From the NCBI GenBank assembly GCA_964545205.1, contig CAZJFH010000005.1:1-64000 (forward strand): a stretch of 64,000 bases of DNA, written 5' to 3'. The notes under the pieces are model-generated. The model was not told the DNA's origin. It saw nothing but the letters and a program-made list of their open reading frames with translations, and did no database searches. Source of the stretch: CAZJFH01 sp964545205. Its GTDB lineage: Bacteria > Pseudomonadota > Alphaproteobacteria > Rhodospirillales > Magnetospirillaceae. This document shows, piece by piece, positions 26,797-34,482 of this stretch (position 1 is the first letter of the stretch; every line of letters begins with the position of its first letter). The translations under genes were made by a program, and so were the position numbers.

Positions 26797-27115
26797 ATTT
26801 CCTTTCGAACTCAATTCTCCGCTTGTGGGCGCTACGGTAAAACCCTGGCGTTCTGTGCCATTCAGCGGCAAAGCCGTTGACCGAGTGAGGCGCCGGAGAG
26901 CGATTTCGCCCCCAGCATCCGTTCTTTCGTCTGCGATGTTCTCTGCAGGCTGTTGACCTTGAACCTGATTAAGGTACGGGTTTGTGGGGCGGGCACTGGT
27001 GCACTCTCACCGGAAACCCGGTGACAGAATCCCCGTTGCTGCAGCCAGTGAGGCTTGGCCGCCGGGGTGCCCCACATAGAATAAGATTTCCGGGCCACCT
27101 TGAGGTCGTCGCAAC
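26797..27115. other. Left part of the island, 319 bases without a called gene
   Basis: No open frame that I trust. It contains nested inverted repeats: CACTGG (26994-26999) with CCAGTG (27045-27050), enclosing TCACCGG-AAAC-CCGGTGA (27007-27024), and a smaller CGGC-AAA-GCCG near 26865. These could fold as a structured leader or small RNA, or be integrase/excision binding sites. TTGACC at about 26953 is a possible -35 box; no firm -10 was found. Confidence 0.4.
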
Positions 27116-28335
27116 ATGTTCGAACTCCCCCCATATCGAGACTGCCCCACCTGCGGGGAAAAGGGGGGCAAGGAGTGCTGAAGGTTTATGACGGGTACTA
27201 CGTCCGGCGCTGCCGTAAATGCCGGGCGAAGACGGAGCACATGCTGAATGACGTCGACAAGAAGGTCGTCTACCTCGATCAGTTCGCGCTCAGCGAAATC
27301 GTTAAGGCCAAACAGGCGAACGCCAATTCTCCACTGAAAAACTACTGGCTCGCGCTCGATGATCAGATTCGGCGGCTGGTGCTGTACCAAGCCGCAATTT
27401 TTCCCGACTCAAACGTTCATCAGGATGAATCGCTTCTCGCGCGCGCCTATGAGGAGTTGCGTGCTCTGTACGAATCAATCAACGGAGAGGTTTCTCTTTA
27501 CAGCGACTCTGATATCATACGGACACAAGTCCTTGCCTTTGCGCGTGCCTGGCTTAGAGATGGCACGGCGCCAGCGTATGCCTGTAACGTCGACGACATC
27601 CTGCGTGGGAAACGCAATGCGTGGCTGAGCCCTATGCAGATTTCAGCGAAGGTGGACTACTCGCAGTTCATTGATCAGATCCGGGCTGCACGCGACGCAG
27701 TCCACGATGAATTTGCGAGCCTCTTCATGACGTGGGTCAGCGAGAAGCCTTCGTACGAAGTGGTGCTAGACCGCGAGTTGTGCGGCTTCGGCCAAGGCAC
27801 AATTGATATCATCATCGATACGCCGAGGCGAGTGGCAGCAGCACTGCAAACCCCCGACCCGCTAGCTATTATCGAAGCGACAGGTCACAACGCATGCGTC
27901 TTGTTCCGCATCCTCCAAAATCTGTTCGTCCAGCACGGAATTTCCACAGACGACGTAATTAAGAAGGTTGGCGAATTTCTTCGCTGGCGCGGCCTCGACA
28001 CCATGCCGTCAAATGCCATCGGCGCCCACCTATTCGCAGCGATCTCACGGAAGGCCGCAGCAGGCCAGAAGCGCCTGCCTAGCCGCGGTATGATGAACGA
28101 CATCAAGGTCATTTCAAGCTACGCGCCATATGTCGACGCTATGTTTATAGACAGCGAATGCGCGTCTTACTTGGCGGAAGAGCCATTGCGAAGTAAAGCG
28201 AATTTGCCTGTCAGGGCAAAAATATTCTCGCCGATCACGAGGGACGCATTTTTGATCTACCTTCAGGACCTCGAGCGGCAAGTTTCGTCTGAGGTGAAGA
28301 AACAGGCGGCCGATGTTTATGGTATCGGTGAATAA
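27116..28335 (+). CDS. Zinc-ribbon and PIN-like domain protein, interrupted by a -1 frame change
   Basis: Unrecognised protein, only gene of the island. From an ATG at 27116 one frame reads MFELPPYRDCPTCGEKGGKEC and stops at 27179; the frame one base back continues through VYDGYYVRRCRKCRAKTEHML to 28335 (386 codons from a GTG at 27175). Together the frames give CxxC...CxxC, a zinc ribbon, which suggests that they belong to one protein. The switch falls on A AAG GGG / G GGG GGC, both slippery heptamers in phase, so ribosomal frameshifting, a real 1-base loss or a sequencing error are all possible. The body starts KKVVYLDQFALSE and ends with YVDAMFIDSE, acidic clusters placed as in PIN-like nucleases (inference). 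Codon use is unlike the neighbours. Confidence 0.55.
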
Positions 28336-28388
28336 TTCGCAACCTAGTTTCTTAGTTTTTGGTGCCGTTTTCTGGCTCGCCCTCAACA

Positions 28389-28403
28389 CCACCCCCTCCG
28401 CCA
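28389..28403 (+). repeat. Putative attR (copy of tRNA-Ser 3' end)
   Basis: Right copy of the 15-bp repeat CCACCCCCTCCGCCA, 53 bases after the stop of the island gene. The bases on both sides differ from those around the tRNA copy, so the match is exactly 15 bp. Confidence 0.6.
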
Positions 28404-28473
28404 TCCCCGCCCGAAGGGGACCGGGATCAAACCTTCCCTCACGCTCCCTTGCCTCGCCTCCGCCGGAGGCTTA

Positions 28474-28487
28474 GGTTACATGTAACC
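28474..28487. promoter_or_regulatory. 14-bp perfect palindrome, possible operator
   Basis: GGTTACATGTAACC is a perfect palindrome in otherwise G+C-rich sequence, 71 bases right of the attR copy and about 350 bases upstream of the FNR-type gene. It looks like a dimeric repressor site (for example GntR or Crp/Fnr-like). The regulator and the gene it controls are unknown. Confidence 0.4.
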
Positions 28488-28535
28488 GCAATGGGGGGCT
28501 CGAGCGACCGGCCAGGGATTGCGCCCGGCCTGCTT

Positions 28536-28560
28536 TCTCTTCTCTTCTCTTCTCTTCTCT
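28536..28560. repeat. Five tandem copies of TCTCT
   Basis: An exact 5-bp tandem repeat in a non-coding region upstream of the first FNR-type gene. Short tandem arrays of this kind can vary in copy number by slippage. Confidence 0.8.
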
Positions 28561-28840
28561 GTGACGACGGCCGGCTGCCGGCCGCGCGCGAACGGGGCAT
28601 GGCCTGATCGCGCCGTGGTGCCCCGGGCGCCGCCGGTCCGTCAGCCGCTTGGATCGGAGCCCATGCGGATGGGGATGCGACTTTTGGCCGAATGCCGCCG
28701 TCCGATATGCGTGATGATCGCGAAATATGCGAAATAGCCATGGCGAACGGCAGGGCGACGCGCCCAAATTGTCTGGCAGTGGACGCGCATCCCGCCCAGT
28801 GCGTGTCTCCGCCCACCTCGTGATTTGGAGGGTCAGAGCC

Positions 28841-29620
28841 ATGCAGGGCTGTGAAGGATGCGCCGTTCGGGAGGCGACGCTGTGCGCCGCGGTCGAAGGC
28901 GACTTCGATGTCCTCGAACATCTGCGGGACGGCGGTCGCCGGATCGCCGCCGGCGCGGATCTGTTCTCGCAGGGGCGGGTCGCCAACCGGTTCTACGTGG
29001 TCGTGGAAGGCTGGCTGTGCACCTACGAGTTGATGGAGGACGGCCGCCGGCAGGTGCTGGGCTTCGCCCTGCCGGGCGACATCGTCGGCCTGCCCTGCGA
29101 CGCGCCCCTGGCCTTCGCCGCCATGGCGGTCACCGAGGCGGCGGTCTGCGCCATCCCGCTCGACAGGTTCCGGAACGCCTGCCACGCGCGCCCCGAACTG
29201 GCGCTGGCCCTGAGCCGTCTGCTGAGCAGCGACCGCCAGCTCGCCTACGGCCACATGACCAGCCTGGGCCGGCGCAGCGCCCAGGAACGCGTCGCGCACC
29301 TGCTGCTGGAGCTGTTCTGGCGTTTGCGCAGCCGCATGCCGACGATCGCCGGAGACCGCATCGGGCTGCCCCTGACCCAGGCGCTGATCGCCGATGCGCT
29401 CGGCCTGACGCCGGTGCACACCAACCGCATGCTGCAGCAGCTGCGCAAGGACGGGATCGTGCGGTTGAGCCGGGGGCTGCTGCATGTGACCGATCCCGAC
29501 CGGCTGGTGGTCGCGGCGGGGCTGGAAGCGGGCTGTATGGCCGCCGCCCCGCCATTCGGCCCGGGAGTGCTCGGCCCGCCGGAGGCCGGGCGGGCGATGC
29601 CGATGGGCCGGGCGGTCTGA
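28841..29620 (+). CDS. FNR-type transcriptional regulator 1 (Crp/Fnr family)
   Basis: 259 aa. Cysteines C4-x2-C7-x7-C15 (CEGCAVREATLC) plus C103 in [11 protein letters not shown] correspond in spacing and context to the four [4Fe-4S] ligands of E. coli FNR, so it is probably an oxygen-sensing regulator. A cNMP-like beta barrel follows (GADLFSQGRVANRFYVVVEGWLCTYELMEDGRRQVLGFALPGD), then the dimer helix and a helix-turn-helix [24 protein letters not shown]. The recognition helix has VHTNR where FNR has ETISR. The ATG after TTGGAGGG was chosen by comparison with the paralogue at 41742. It ends 9 bases before the convergent end of the Tad locus. The C-terminal 40 residues are extra. Confidence 0.85.
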   Translation: MQGCEGCAVREATLCAAVEGDFDVLEHLRDGGRRIAAGADLFSQGRVANRFYVVVEGWLCTYELMEDGRRQVLGFALPGDIVGLPCDAPLAFAAMAVTEAAVCAIPLDRFRNACHARPELALALSRLLSSDRQLAYGHMTSLGRRSAQERVAHLLLELFWRLRSRMPTIAGDRIGLPLTQALIADALGLTPVHTNRMLQQLRKDGIVRLSRGLLHVTDPDRLVVAAGLEAGCMAAAPPFGPGVLGPPEAGRAMPMGRAV

Positions 29621-29629
29621 ACCGCCGGC

Positions 29630-29914
29630 CTATTGCGGCGGCGCGCCCACGCCCAGGTCGCTGCTCGTGCCCATGGAGCCCGGTTGCTTGACCGTGCCGG
29701 TCATGTAGCGCTCCATCAGCACGTCCGCCCGCCGCCCGGGGATGTCGGCCGGCGTGCCCATCGCCGAGGACGGCGGCAGCGGCAGGACGTGCACGGCCAT
29801 GTTGTGGCGCACCGCCTCGCCCAGGGTCTCGGGCGGCTGGGTCGTGCTCTCGGGGGAGCAGGCGGCGACGGCCAAGGCGGTCCCCAGCAGCAGCGTCATT
29901 CGTTTCGCGACCAT
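29630..29914 (-). CDS. Small pilus-locus lipoprotein with CpaD-like tail
   Basis: 94 aa. The start MVAKRMTLLLGTALAVAACSPE is a lipoprotein signal with AVAAC lipobox. The remainder (LGEAVRHNMAVHVLPLPPSSAMGTPADIPGRRADVLMERYMTG) resembles the C-terminus of CpaD, a Tad outer-membrane lipoprotein, where the pattern is G-A/C-x...N-A...P...PAD..RR. Its distal place after cpaC also fits. If right, this is a strongly shortened CpaD. The ATG with GAGGTGCAGG ribosome site is used; a GTG 12 bases earlier overlaps the cpaC stop. Confidence 0.5.
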   Translation of the reverse strand: MVAKRMTLLLGTALAVAACSPESTTQPPETLGEAVRHNMAVHVLPLPPSSAMGTPADIPGRRADVLMERYMTGTVKQPGSMGTSSDLGVGAPPQ

Positions 29915-29922
29915 CCTGCACC

Positions 29923-31311
29923 TCACCTGATCACGTAGCCAACATTGCCGGCCAGTCCCGCCCCCGGGGGCATCGAGGCGCCGATGGTGGTGGTCTCGCC
30001 GGGGAGCGGCACCAGGTCGGAGCGACCGGCGAGGAACAGTTCGGCCTGGTTCGGCGGCCGGAAGCCGTCGGTCGGAAGCCGGAGCTGCCCGGGCAGGGCC
30101 GGCCGCACGAGGTATGGCGTCACGATGATCACCAGTTCGGTCTCCTCGCGCTGGAACGCCGTGCTCCGGAACAGGCTGCCCAACAACGGGATGTCGCCGA
30201 GACCGGGAAACTGCTCGATGTCGTCCGAGAAGCTGCTGCGGATCAGGCCGGCGATCGCGAAGCTCTCGCCGTGGCGCAGGTCGACCGTGGTGTGGGCGCG
30301 GCGCACCGTCAGGCCCGGGATCACCAGCCCCTCGATGGTGATGCCGTTGGCGCGGTCGATGGCGCTGACCTCGGGCTGCACCACGAGGTTTATGACCTCG
30401 CCGTCGACCACCGTCGGCGTGAACGCCAGCTTCACGCCGAATTCCTTGAACTCGATGGTGATCGTGTCGCCGTCGTCGTCATCGTCGCGACCGACCGGGA
30501 TCGGGAACTCGCCGCCGGCCAGGAAGCTCGCCGTCTCGCCGGACATCGCGATCAGGTTCGGCTCGGCCAGAACCCGCATCACGCCTTTCTCCTCGAGCGC
30601 GTCGATGAGCAGGTCGATTGTCCAGTTGCCGGTGGTCAGCAGCCCGGCGGCGCTGGCGAAGGGCGCCAGCGACGGCACGACGCCGGTCGCGAGCGCCAGC
30701 AGATCCTCGCCGTTGAACCACGTCGCGTCCGACGAGACGCCGATCTCCTTGGCGACCGAGCGCTGGACCTCGGCGAAGCGCACCGCCAGCATCACCTGCT
30801 GGGCGCCGGACAGCACCATCATGTTGGTGACCTTGCCGGGGGCGAAGTTCTCGGCCATCGCCAGCGCCTTCTTGAGCTGCGCCGCGCTGGTGACGCGGCC
30901 GCTCAGCACCACGGCCTCGTTGGCGGGCCTGACCTCGATGCGCTCGCTGGGCATCACCTCGGCAAGGCGCTGCCGCAAGGTGGGCAGGTCCGGCGTGATG
31001 GTCAGGTTGAGCACCGAGATCAGGCTCTTCTCGGGGCCGTACAGCGCCAGGCTGGTCGAGCCGAGCTTGCGGCCGAGCAGATAGATCGAGCGGTCGGACA
31101 GCGCGATCACCTCGGCGACTTCGGGACTGGCCAGCAGAACCTCCGAGACCGGCCGGTCGACGCGGATCACCTTGCCGGTGTTGACCGGGAGCTGGATCTC
31201 CCGGCCGAGGGCCGGTCCCGCGGGATCGATGCGGATGCGCGGGTCCGCGGCCTCGGCGCGGGTGACACTCAGCACGGCGAGCAGAAGGGCTGCGATGGTG
31301 GCTGTTCTCAT
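29923..31311 (-). CDS. cpaC: Tad pilus outer-membrane secretin CpaC/RcpA
   Basis: 462 aa. Signal peptide MRTATIAALLLAVLSVTRAEA, an N-terminal pilus-assembly domain (LPVNTGKVIRVDRPVSEVLLASPEVAEVIALSDRSIYLLGRKLGSTSLALYG), a BON-like part, and the secretin domain (VMRVLAEPNLIAMSGETASFLAGGEFPIP...FPGLGDIPLLGSLFRS). An acidic loop DDDDDGD interrupts the secretin domain. It forms the outer-membrane pore for the Flp pilus. It follows the TPR gene with a 7-base gap. Confidence 0.93.
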   Translation of the reverse strand: MRTATIAALLLAVLSVTRAEAADPRIRIDPAGPALGREIQLPVNTGKVIRVDRPVSEVLLASPEVAEVIALSDRSIYLLGRKLGSTSLALYGPEKSLISVLNLTITPDLPTLRQRLAEVMPSERIEVRPANEAVVLSGRVTSAAQLKKALAMAENFAPGKVTNMMVLSGAQQVMLAVRFAEVQRSVAKEIGVSSDATWFNGEDLLALATGVVPSLAPFASAAGLLTTGNWTIDLLIDALEEKGVMRVLAEPNLIAMSGETASFLAGGEFPIPVGRDDDDDGDTITIEFKEFGVKLAFTPTVVDGEVINLVVQPEVSAIDRANGITIEGLVIPGLTVRRAHTTVDLRHGESFAIAGLIRSSFSDDIEQFPGLGDIPLLGSLFRSTAFQREETELVIIVTPYLVRPALPGQLRLPTDGFRPPNQAELFLAGRSDLVPLPGETTTIGASMPPGAGLAGNVGYVIR

Positions 31312-31318
31312 GGCCGTC

Positions 31319-32281
31319 TCAGTGCTTGAGTTCGGGCGGGGTCAGCCGGGTCGGCCCGGCGGCCGGAGCCGGCTCCGGCACGACCCAGGCCGCGTTTTGT
31401 TCCGGCTGCGCGGCCGCCTTGAGGTAATTCAGCCAGCGCAGGTTCTCGCGTGCCGAGGGGAAGTGGCGCGGACTGCTCTGCAGCGCCCGCGACAGGAAGT
31501 CCTCGGCGGCGGCGTAGTCGCCGCGCAGCAGCGCGGCGAAGCCGACGTTGTTCAGGGCGACCGGCAGCCCGTCCGCCGGGGACGCGGCCAGGGCGGCCTC
31601 GTAGTTGCCGGTCAAGGCGCGTGCCAGCGTCAGGTTGCCCTTCGCCGCCTCCAGCGTCGGCGACAGTTCGAGCGCCTTGCGCAGATGGTTGATGGCCTGG
31701 GCGTCCTCGCCGCGCTGCAGCAGCGAATAGCCCCAGTTGTTGTGGATCGCCGCCGCCGACGGCGCCGCCTCGGCCGCCATGCGGTAGGCGCGGTCGGCCT
31801 CGCCCCAGCGGCCCTGGCCGTCGTGGATCAGCCCGAGGCCGTTCCAGGCCCGCCACAGCGTCGGGTCCGCGGCGACCGCCTTGGCGAGAAGCGGCTCGGC
31901 CCCGGAATCGTCGCCGGTGAGCAGATGGGCGATGCCGCGGCCCTGAAGCGCGGCCGGCTGTTCGGCTTCGGCCGAAGGCAGGGCGGCGTAGACGACCAGG
32001 GCGCGCTCGCCGTCGCCCTCGGCCAGATACGTCTCGGCGAGGCCGGCCCGCGCCGAGACGTTGGCGGGCCGGGCCTTCAGGACGGTGTCGAAGCCCTTCC
32101 GCGCCGCCTCGATCCGGCCCTCGGCCAGATCGGCGTGCGCCTGGGCCAGCCGGGTCCGGACGTCCTCGTCCGAGGCCTTGGGCGCGATCGCCTCCTGCTG
32201 GACGGCCGGCGGCTGCGGAGCGGCGCAGGCCCCAAGCGCGAGAGTCGTCGCGACCGCGATTTGCGCCCATGCCGTCTTCAT
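31319..32281 (-). CDS. TPR lipoprotein TadD-like
   Basis: 320 aa. Lipoprotein signal MKTAWAQIAVATTLALGAC with lipobox LGAC, then tetratricopeptide-like helical repeats from about residue 35 to 260 (for example ARKGFDTVLKARPANVSARAGLAETYLAEGDGERALVVYAALP and HNNWGYSLLQRGEDAQAINHLRKALEL). TadD-type TPR proteins help localise or assemble the secretin. It begins a three-gene set TPR-cpaC-lipoprotein separated from tadC by 228 bases that probably hold a promoter. Confidence 0.8.
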   Translation of the reverse strand: MKTAWAQIAVATTLALGACAAPQPPAVQQEAIAPKASDEDVRTRLAQAHADLAEGRIEAARKGFDTVLKARPANVSARAGLAETYLAEGDGERALVVYAALPSAEAEQPAALQGRGIAHLLTGDDSGAEPLLAKAVAADPTLWRAWNGLGLIHDGQGRWGEADRAYRMAAEAAPSAAAIHNNWGYSLLQRGEDAQAINHLRKALELSPTLEAAKGNLTLARALTGNYEAALAASPADGLPVALNNVGFAALLRGDYAAAEDFLSRALQSSPRHFPSARENLRWLNYLKAAAQPEQNAAWVVPEPAPAAGPTRLTPPELKH

Positions 32282-32389
32282 CGATAGGTCCTCTCTCCTG
32301 CCGCGGAAGAGAATCGGAAGTGATCCCGCGAGAAAGAAACCGCAGGTGGTCGCGGAGGGTCAATCGACCGTAGGTCGTCGTCCGGCTTG

Positions 32390-32409
32390 CCGGTCCCGGC
32401 TATGACCGG
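32390..32409 (-). terminator. Weak hairpin in the gap between tadC and the TPR gene
   Basis: 6-bp stem CCGGTC / GACCGG with an 8-base loop, about 100 bases past the tadC stop on the minus strand. It may separate two transcripts within the pilus locus; evidence is weak. Confidence 0.3.
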
Positions 32410-32509
32410 GCGGCGGTCGATCCGCCTTCGGGCCGGGGACGGGTCGGTGCATAAGCAGGAACGGCAGGTGCGCCGGCGATCGCCACGCCCTAAGGGACGG
32501 GTCGATGGC

Positions 32510-33484
32510 TCAGCCGCCGAGGGCCGGGACGATGGCGCGTCCGATCCGGATCGCCGACGGGGCGACGATCATGATCAGGAAGGCCGGCATCACCATGCCG
32601 CCCAGCGGCATCACCATGCGCACGGGCAGCTTGTTGGCGTGCTCCTCGGCCCGCAGCAGCCGCTTCTGGCGCATGTCCGCGGCATAGGCGCGCAGCGTGT
32701 TGGCGACGCTGACGCCCATCGCCTCCGACTGCACCAGCAGGGTGACCAGGGCGGAGACCTCCTCGATGCCGACGCGCTCGCTCAGGTTGCGCAGCGCCGT
32801 CTCGCGGCTGGAGCCGGCCTGCATCTCCAGCGCGACCAGCCGGAAGTGGTGGCAGATCAGCGGGCTGGCATCGCGGAGTTCCTGCGACACCCGCACCATC
32901 GCCGCGTTGAGGCCGAGACCCGCCTCGACGCAGACCAGCAGCAGGTCGAGCGTGTCGGGGAAGGCCTCGCGGACCAGGCGCTGACGGGTGGCGATGCGCT
33001 TGCGCAGCAGGTAGGCGGGCGCCAGGAATCCGAACGCCACCGCCGTCATGCTCGCCGTGTACATGCTCTCGATCGACTGCGTTCCGGCGGCCAGCGGCAG
33101 GGTCAGCAGCAGGACCACCGGCAGCAGAAGGGCCAGGCCGCTCCGCAGCGCGTAATAGACGGTGACGGCGTGCGGCCCGTAGAAGCCGGCCTGCACGAGC
33201 TGGCGGCGCACGGCGGTGCGCTTGCGTCCCTCCTGCGGCGCCAGCGAGCGTTCGAGCCGCCGCAGCATCGAGCGCGACTGGCGGTCGCCGTAGCTCAGCG
33301 AGGCGCCGGCCTTGCGGCGCTTCTCGTCCGACAGGCCCAGGCGCTGTTCCATCGTCCGCGCACCCGGCATCGCCACCGAGACGATGCCGAACACCAGCGA
33401 GGTCACGGCGCCGAAAACCATGATCAGCATCGCGGTTTCGGACCCCGTCACCATCGCGGCGACCTGTTGCAGGGCGGAGTTCAT
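32510..33484 (-). CDS. tadC: Tad pilus inner-membrane protein TadC
   Basis: 324 aa, type II secretion system F family. An N-terminal segment with helix (ETAMLIMVFGAVTSLVFGIVSVAM), a cytoplasmic domain with MEQRLGL, and the conserved C-terminal FPDTLDLLLVCVEAGLGLNAAMVRVSQEL...LRAYAADMRQKRLLRAEEHANKLPVRMVMPLGGMVMPAFLIMIVAPS. With TadB it forms the membrane platform for the TadA ATPase. It starts 13 bases after tadB ends. Confidence 0.92.
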   Translation of the reverse strand: MNSALQQVAAMVTGSETAMLIMVFGAVTSLVFGIVSVAMPGARTMEQRLGLSDEKRRKAGASLSYGDRQSRSMLRRLERSLAPQEGRKRTAVRRQLVQAGFYGPHAVTVYYALRSGLALLLPVVLLLTLPLAAGTQSIESMYTASMTAVAFGFLAPAYLLRKRIATRQRLVREAFPDTLDLLLVCVEAGLGLNAAMVRVSQELRDASPLICHHFRLVALEMQAGSSRETALRNLSERVGIEEVSALVTLLVQSEAMGVSVANTLRAYAADMRQKRLLRAEEHANKLPVRMVMPLGGMVMPAFLIMIVAPSAIRIGRAIVPALGG

Positions 33485-33497
33485 GAGCGGCCTCCCA

Positions 33498-34472
33498 TCA
33501 GATTCGGAACTGCAGCAGCCGGTAGACGACGTACAAGCCGCCGCCCCACAGCAGCACGGCCGTGATGGCCGCCGGTTGGAAGATCGGGTCGTGCATGACT
33601 TCCCGGAAATACTCCGGCGCCAGGAAATTCACCGCCGCCAGCGTCAGCAGCGGCGTCAGCGCCACCACCCACGCGCTGGAGCGGCCCTGGGCGGTGATGG
33701 TCTTGATCTTCATCTTCATGGTCGCGCGGTCGCGGATGACCCGCGCCAGATTGTCCAGGATCTCCGCCAGGTTGCCGCCCGTCTGGCTCTGGATCTGCAC
33801 GGCGACGACGAAGAAGCCCAGATCCTGATGCGGCATCCGGCCGATCATGTTGCGCAGCGCGGTGCCGAGGTCGAACCCGTAGGTCATCTCGTCGACGACG
33901 ATGCCGAATTCCGAGCCCGCGGGATCGTTCAGCTCGCTGGCCACCATGCTCAGCGCCGAGGGGATCGGGTGTCCGGCGCGCAGACTGCGCACCATCATCT
34001 CGAGCGCTTCCGGCAGTTGCTGGCCGAACTCCTCCATCCGCTTCGCTCGCCGCCGCTTCAGCCACAGCGCCGGCGCCACCGCGCCGGGCACCAGGCCGAA
34101 CACCAGCGCCAGTTCCGGCGGCAGCGGCGTGGCAATGACGATGGACGCGGCGATCATCAGCGCGAATCCGGCGCCGACCAGCACCAGCCGCAACGGCGTG
34201 ATGGTCAGGCCGGCCTCGCGGATCAGCCGCGGCAGCCCCGGCAACAGGCGGGCGATCACGGTCGAGCCGGCGTCGAGATCGGCGCGGCGCAGGCGCGCCA
34301 GGACGGCTTCGCGGTCCTTGCCGGCGGCGATCAGCCGCATGCGGCGGTTGGCGGTTCCGGGGCCGTCGTAGCGGTCGCGCATCAGATAGTACACGCCCTC
34401 GACGAAGAACAGCGTGGCGCCGAACAGCAGCAGGTAGGCGGCGTGGATTTCGGACAGGACGATGCTGGACAT
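33498..34472 (-). CDS. tadB: Tad pilus inner-membrane protein TadB
   Basis: 324 aa, type II secretion system F family. N-terminal membrane segment (AAYLLLFGATLFFVEGVYYLM), two further central helices, and the F-domain FGQQLPEALEMMVRSLRAGHPIPSALSMVASELNDPAGSEFGIVVDEMTYGFDLGTALRNM...QSQTGGNLAEILDNLARVIRDRATMKMKIK, ending in two helices. It pairs with TadC. The tadB stop and tadC start are close, and cpaF ends 10 bases before its start. Confidence 0.92.
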   Translation of the reverse strand: MSSIVLSEIHAAYLLLFGATLFFVEGVYYLMRDRYDGPGTANRRMRLIAAGKDREAVLARLRRADLDAGSTVIARLLPGLPRLIREAGLTITPLRLVLVGAGFALMIAASIVIATPLPPELALVFGLVPGAVAPALWLKRRRAKRMEEFGQQLPEALEMMVRSLRAGHPIPSALSMVASELNDPAGSEFGIVVDEMTYGFDLGTALRNMIGRMPHQDLGFFVVAVQIQSQTGGNLAEILDNLARVIRDRATMKMKIKTITAQGRSSAWVVALTPLLTLAAVNFLAPEYFREVMHDPIFQPAAITAVLLWGGGLYVVYRLLQFRI

Positions 34473-34482
34473 GCCGCGCTCC

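Larger units (their letters stand above)
26782..28403. mobile_element. Small tRNA-Ser-integrated island, no integrase present
   Basis: The 15-bp sequence CCACCCCCTCCGCCA occurs as the 3' end of tRNA-Ser (26782-26796) and again at 28389-28403, the arrangement left by tyrosine-integrase insertion at a tRNA 3' end. The 1.6 kb between the copies is visibly less G+C-rich, uses codons unlike its neighbours and holds one recognisable gene. No integrase or excisionase is present, so it is either a decayed remnant or a non-autonomous element moved in trans. The repeat is short and of low complexity, which limits certainty. Confidence 0.6.
28404..28840. other. 437-base region between the island and the first FNR-type gene
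   Basis: No gene supported. It holds a 14-bp perfect palindrome GGTTACATGTAACC (28474-28487), five tandem copies of TCTCT (28536-28560), a GGCCGGC-T-GCCGGCC hairpin (28569-28583) and a 9-bp tandem repeat GCGAAATA(T/G) near 28720. The promoter of the FNR-type gene should be in its right part. Confidence 0.5.
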
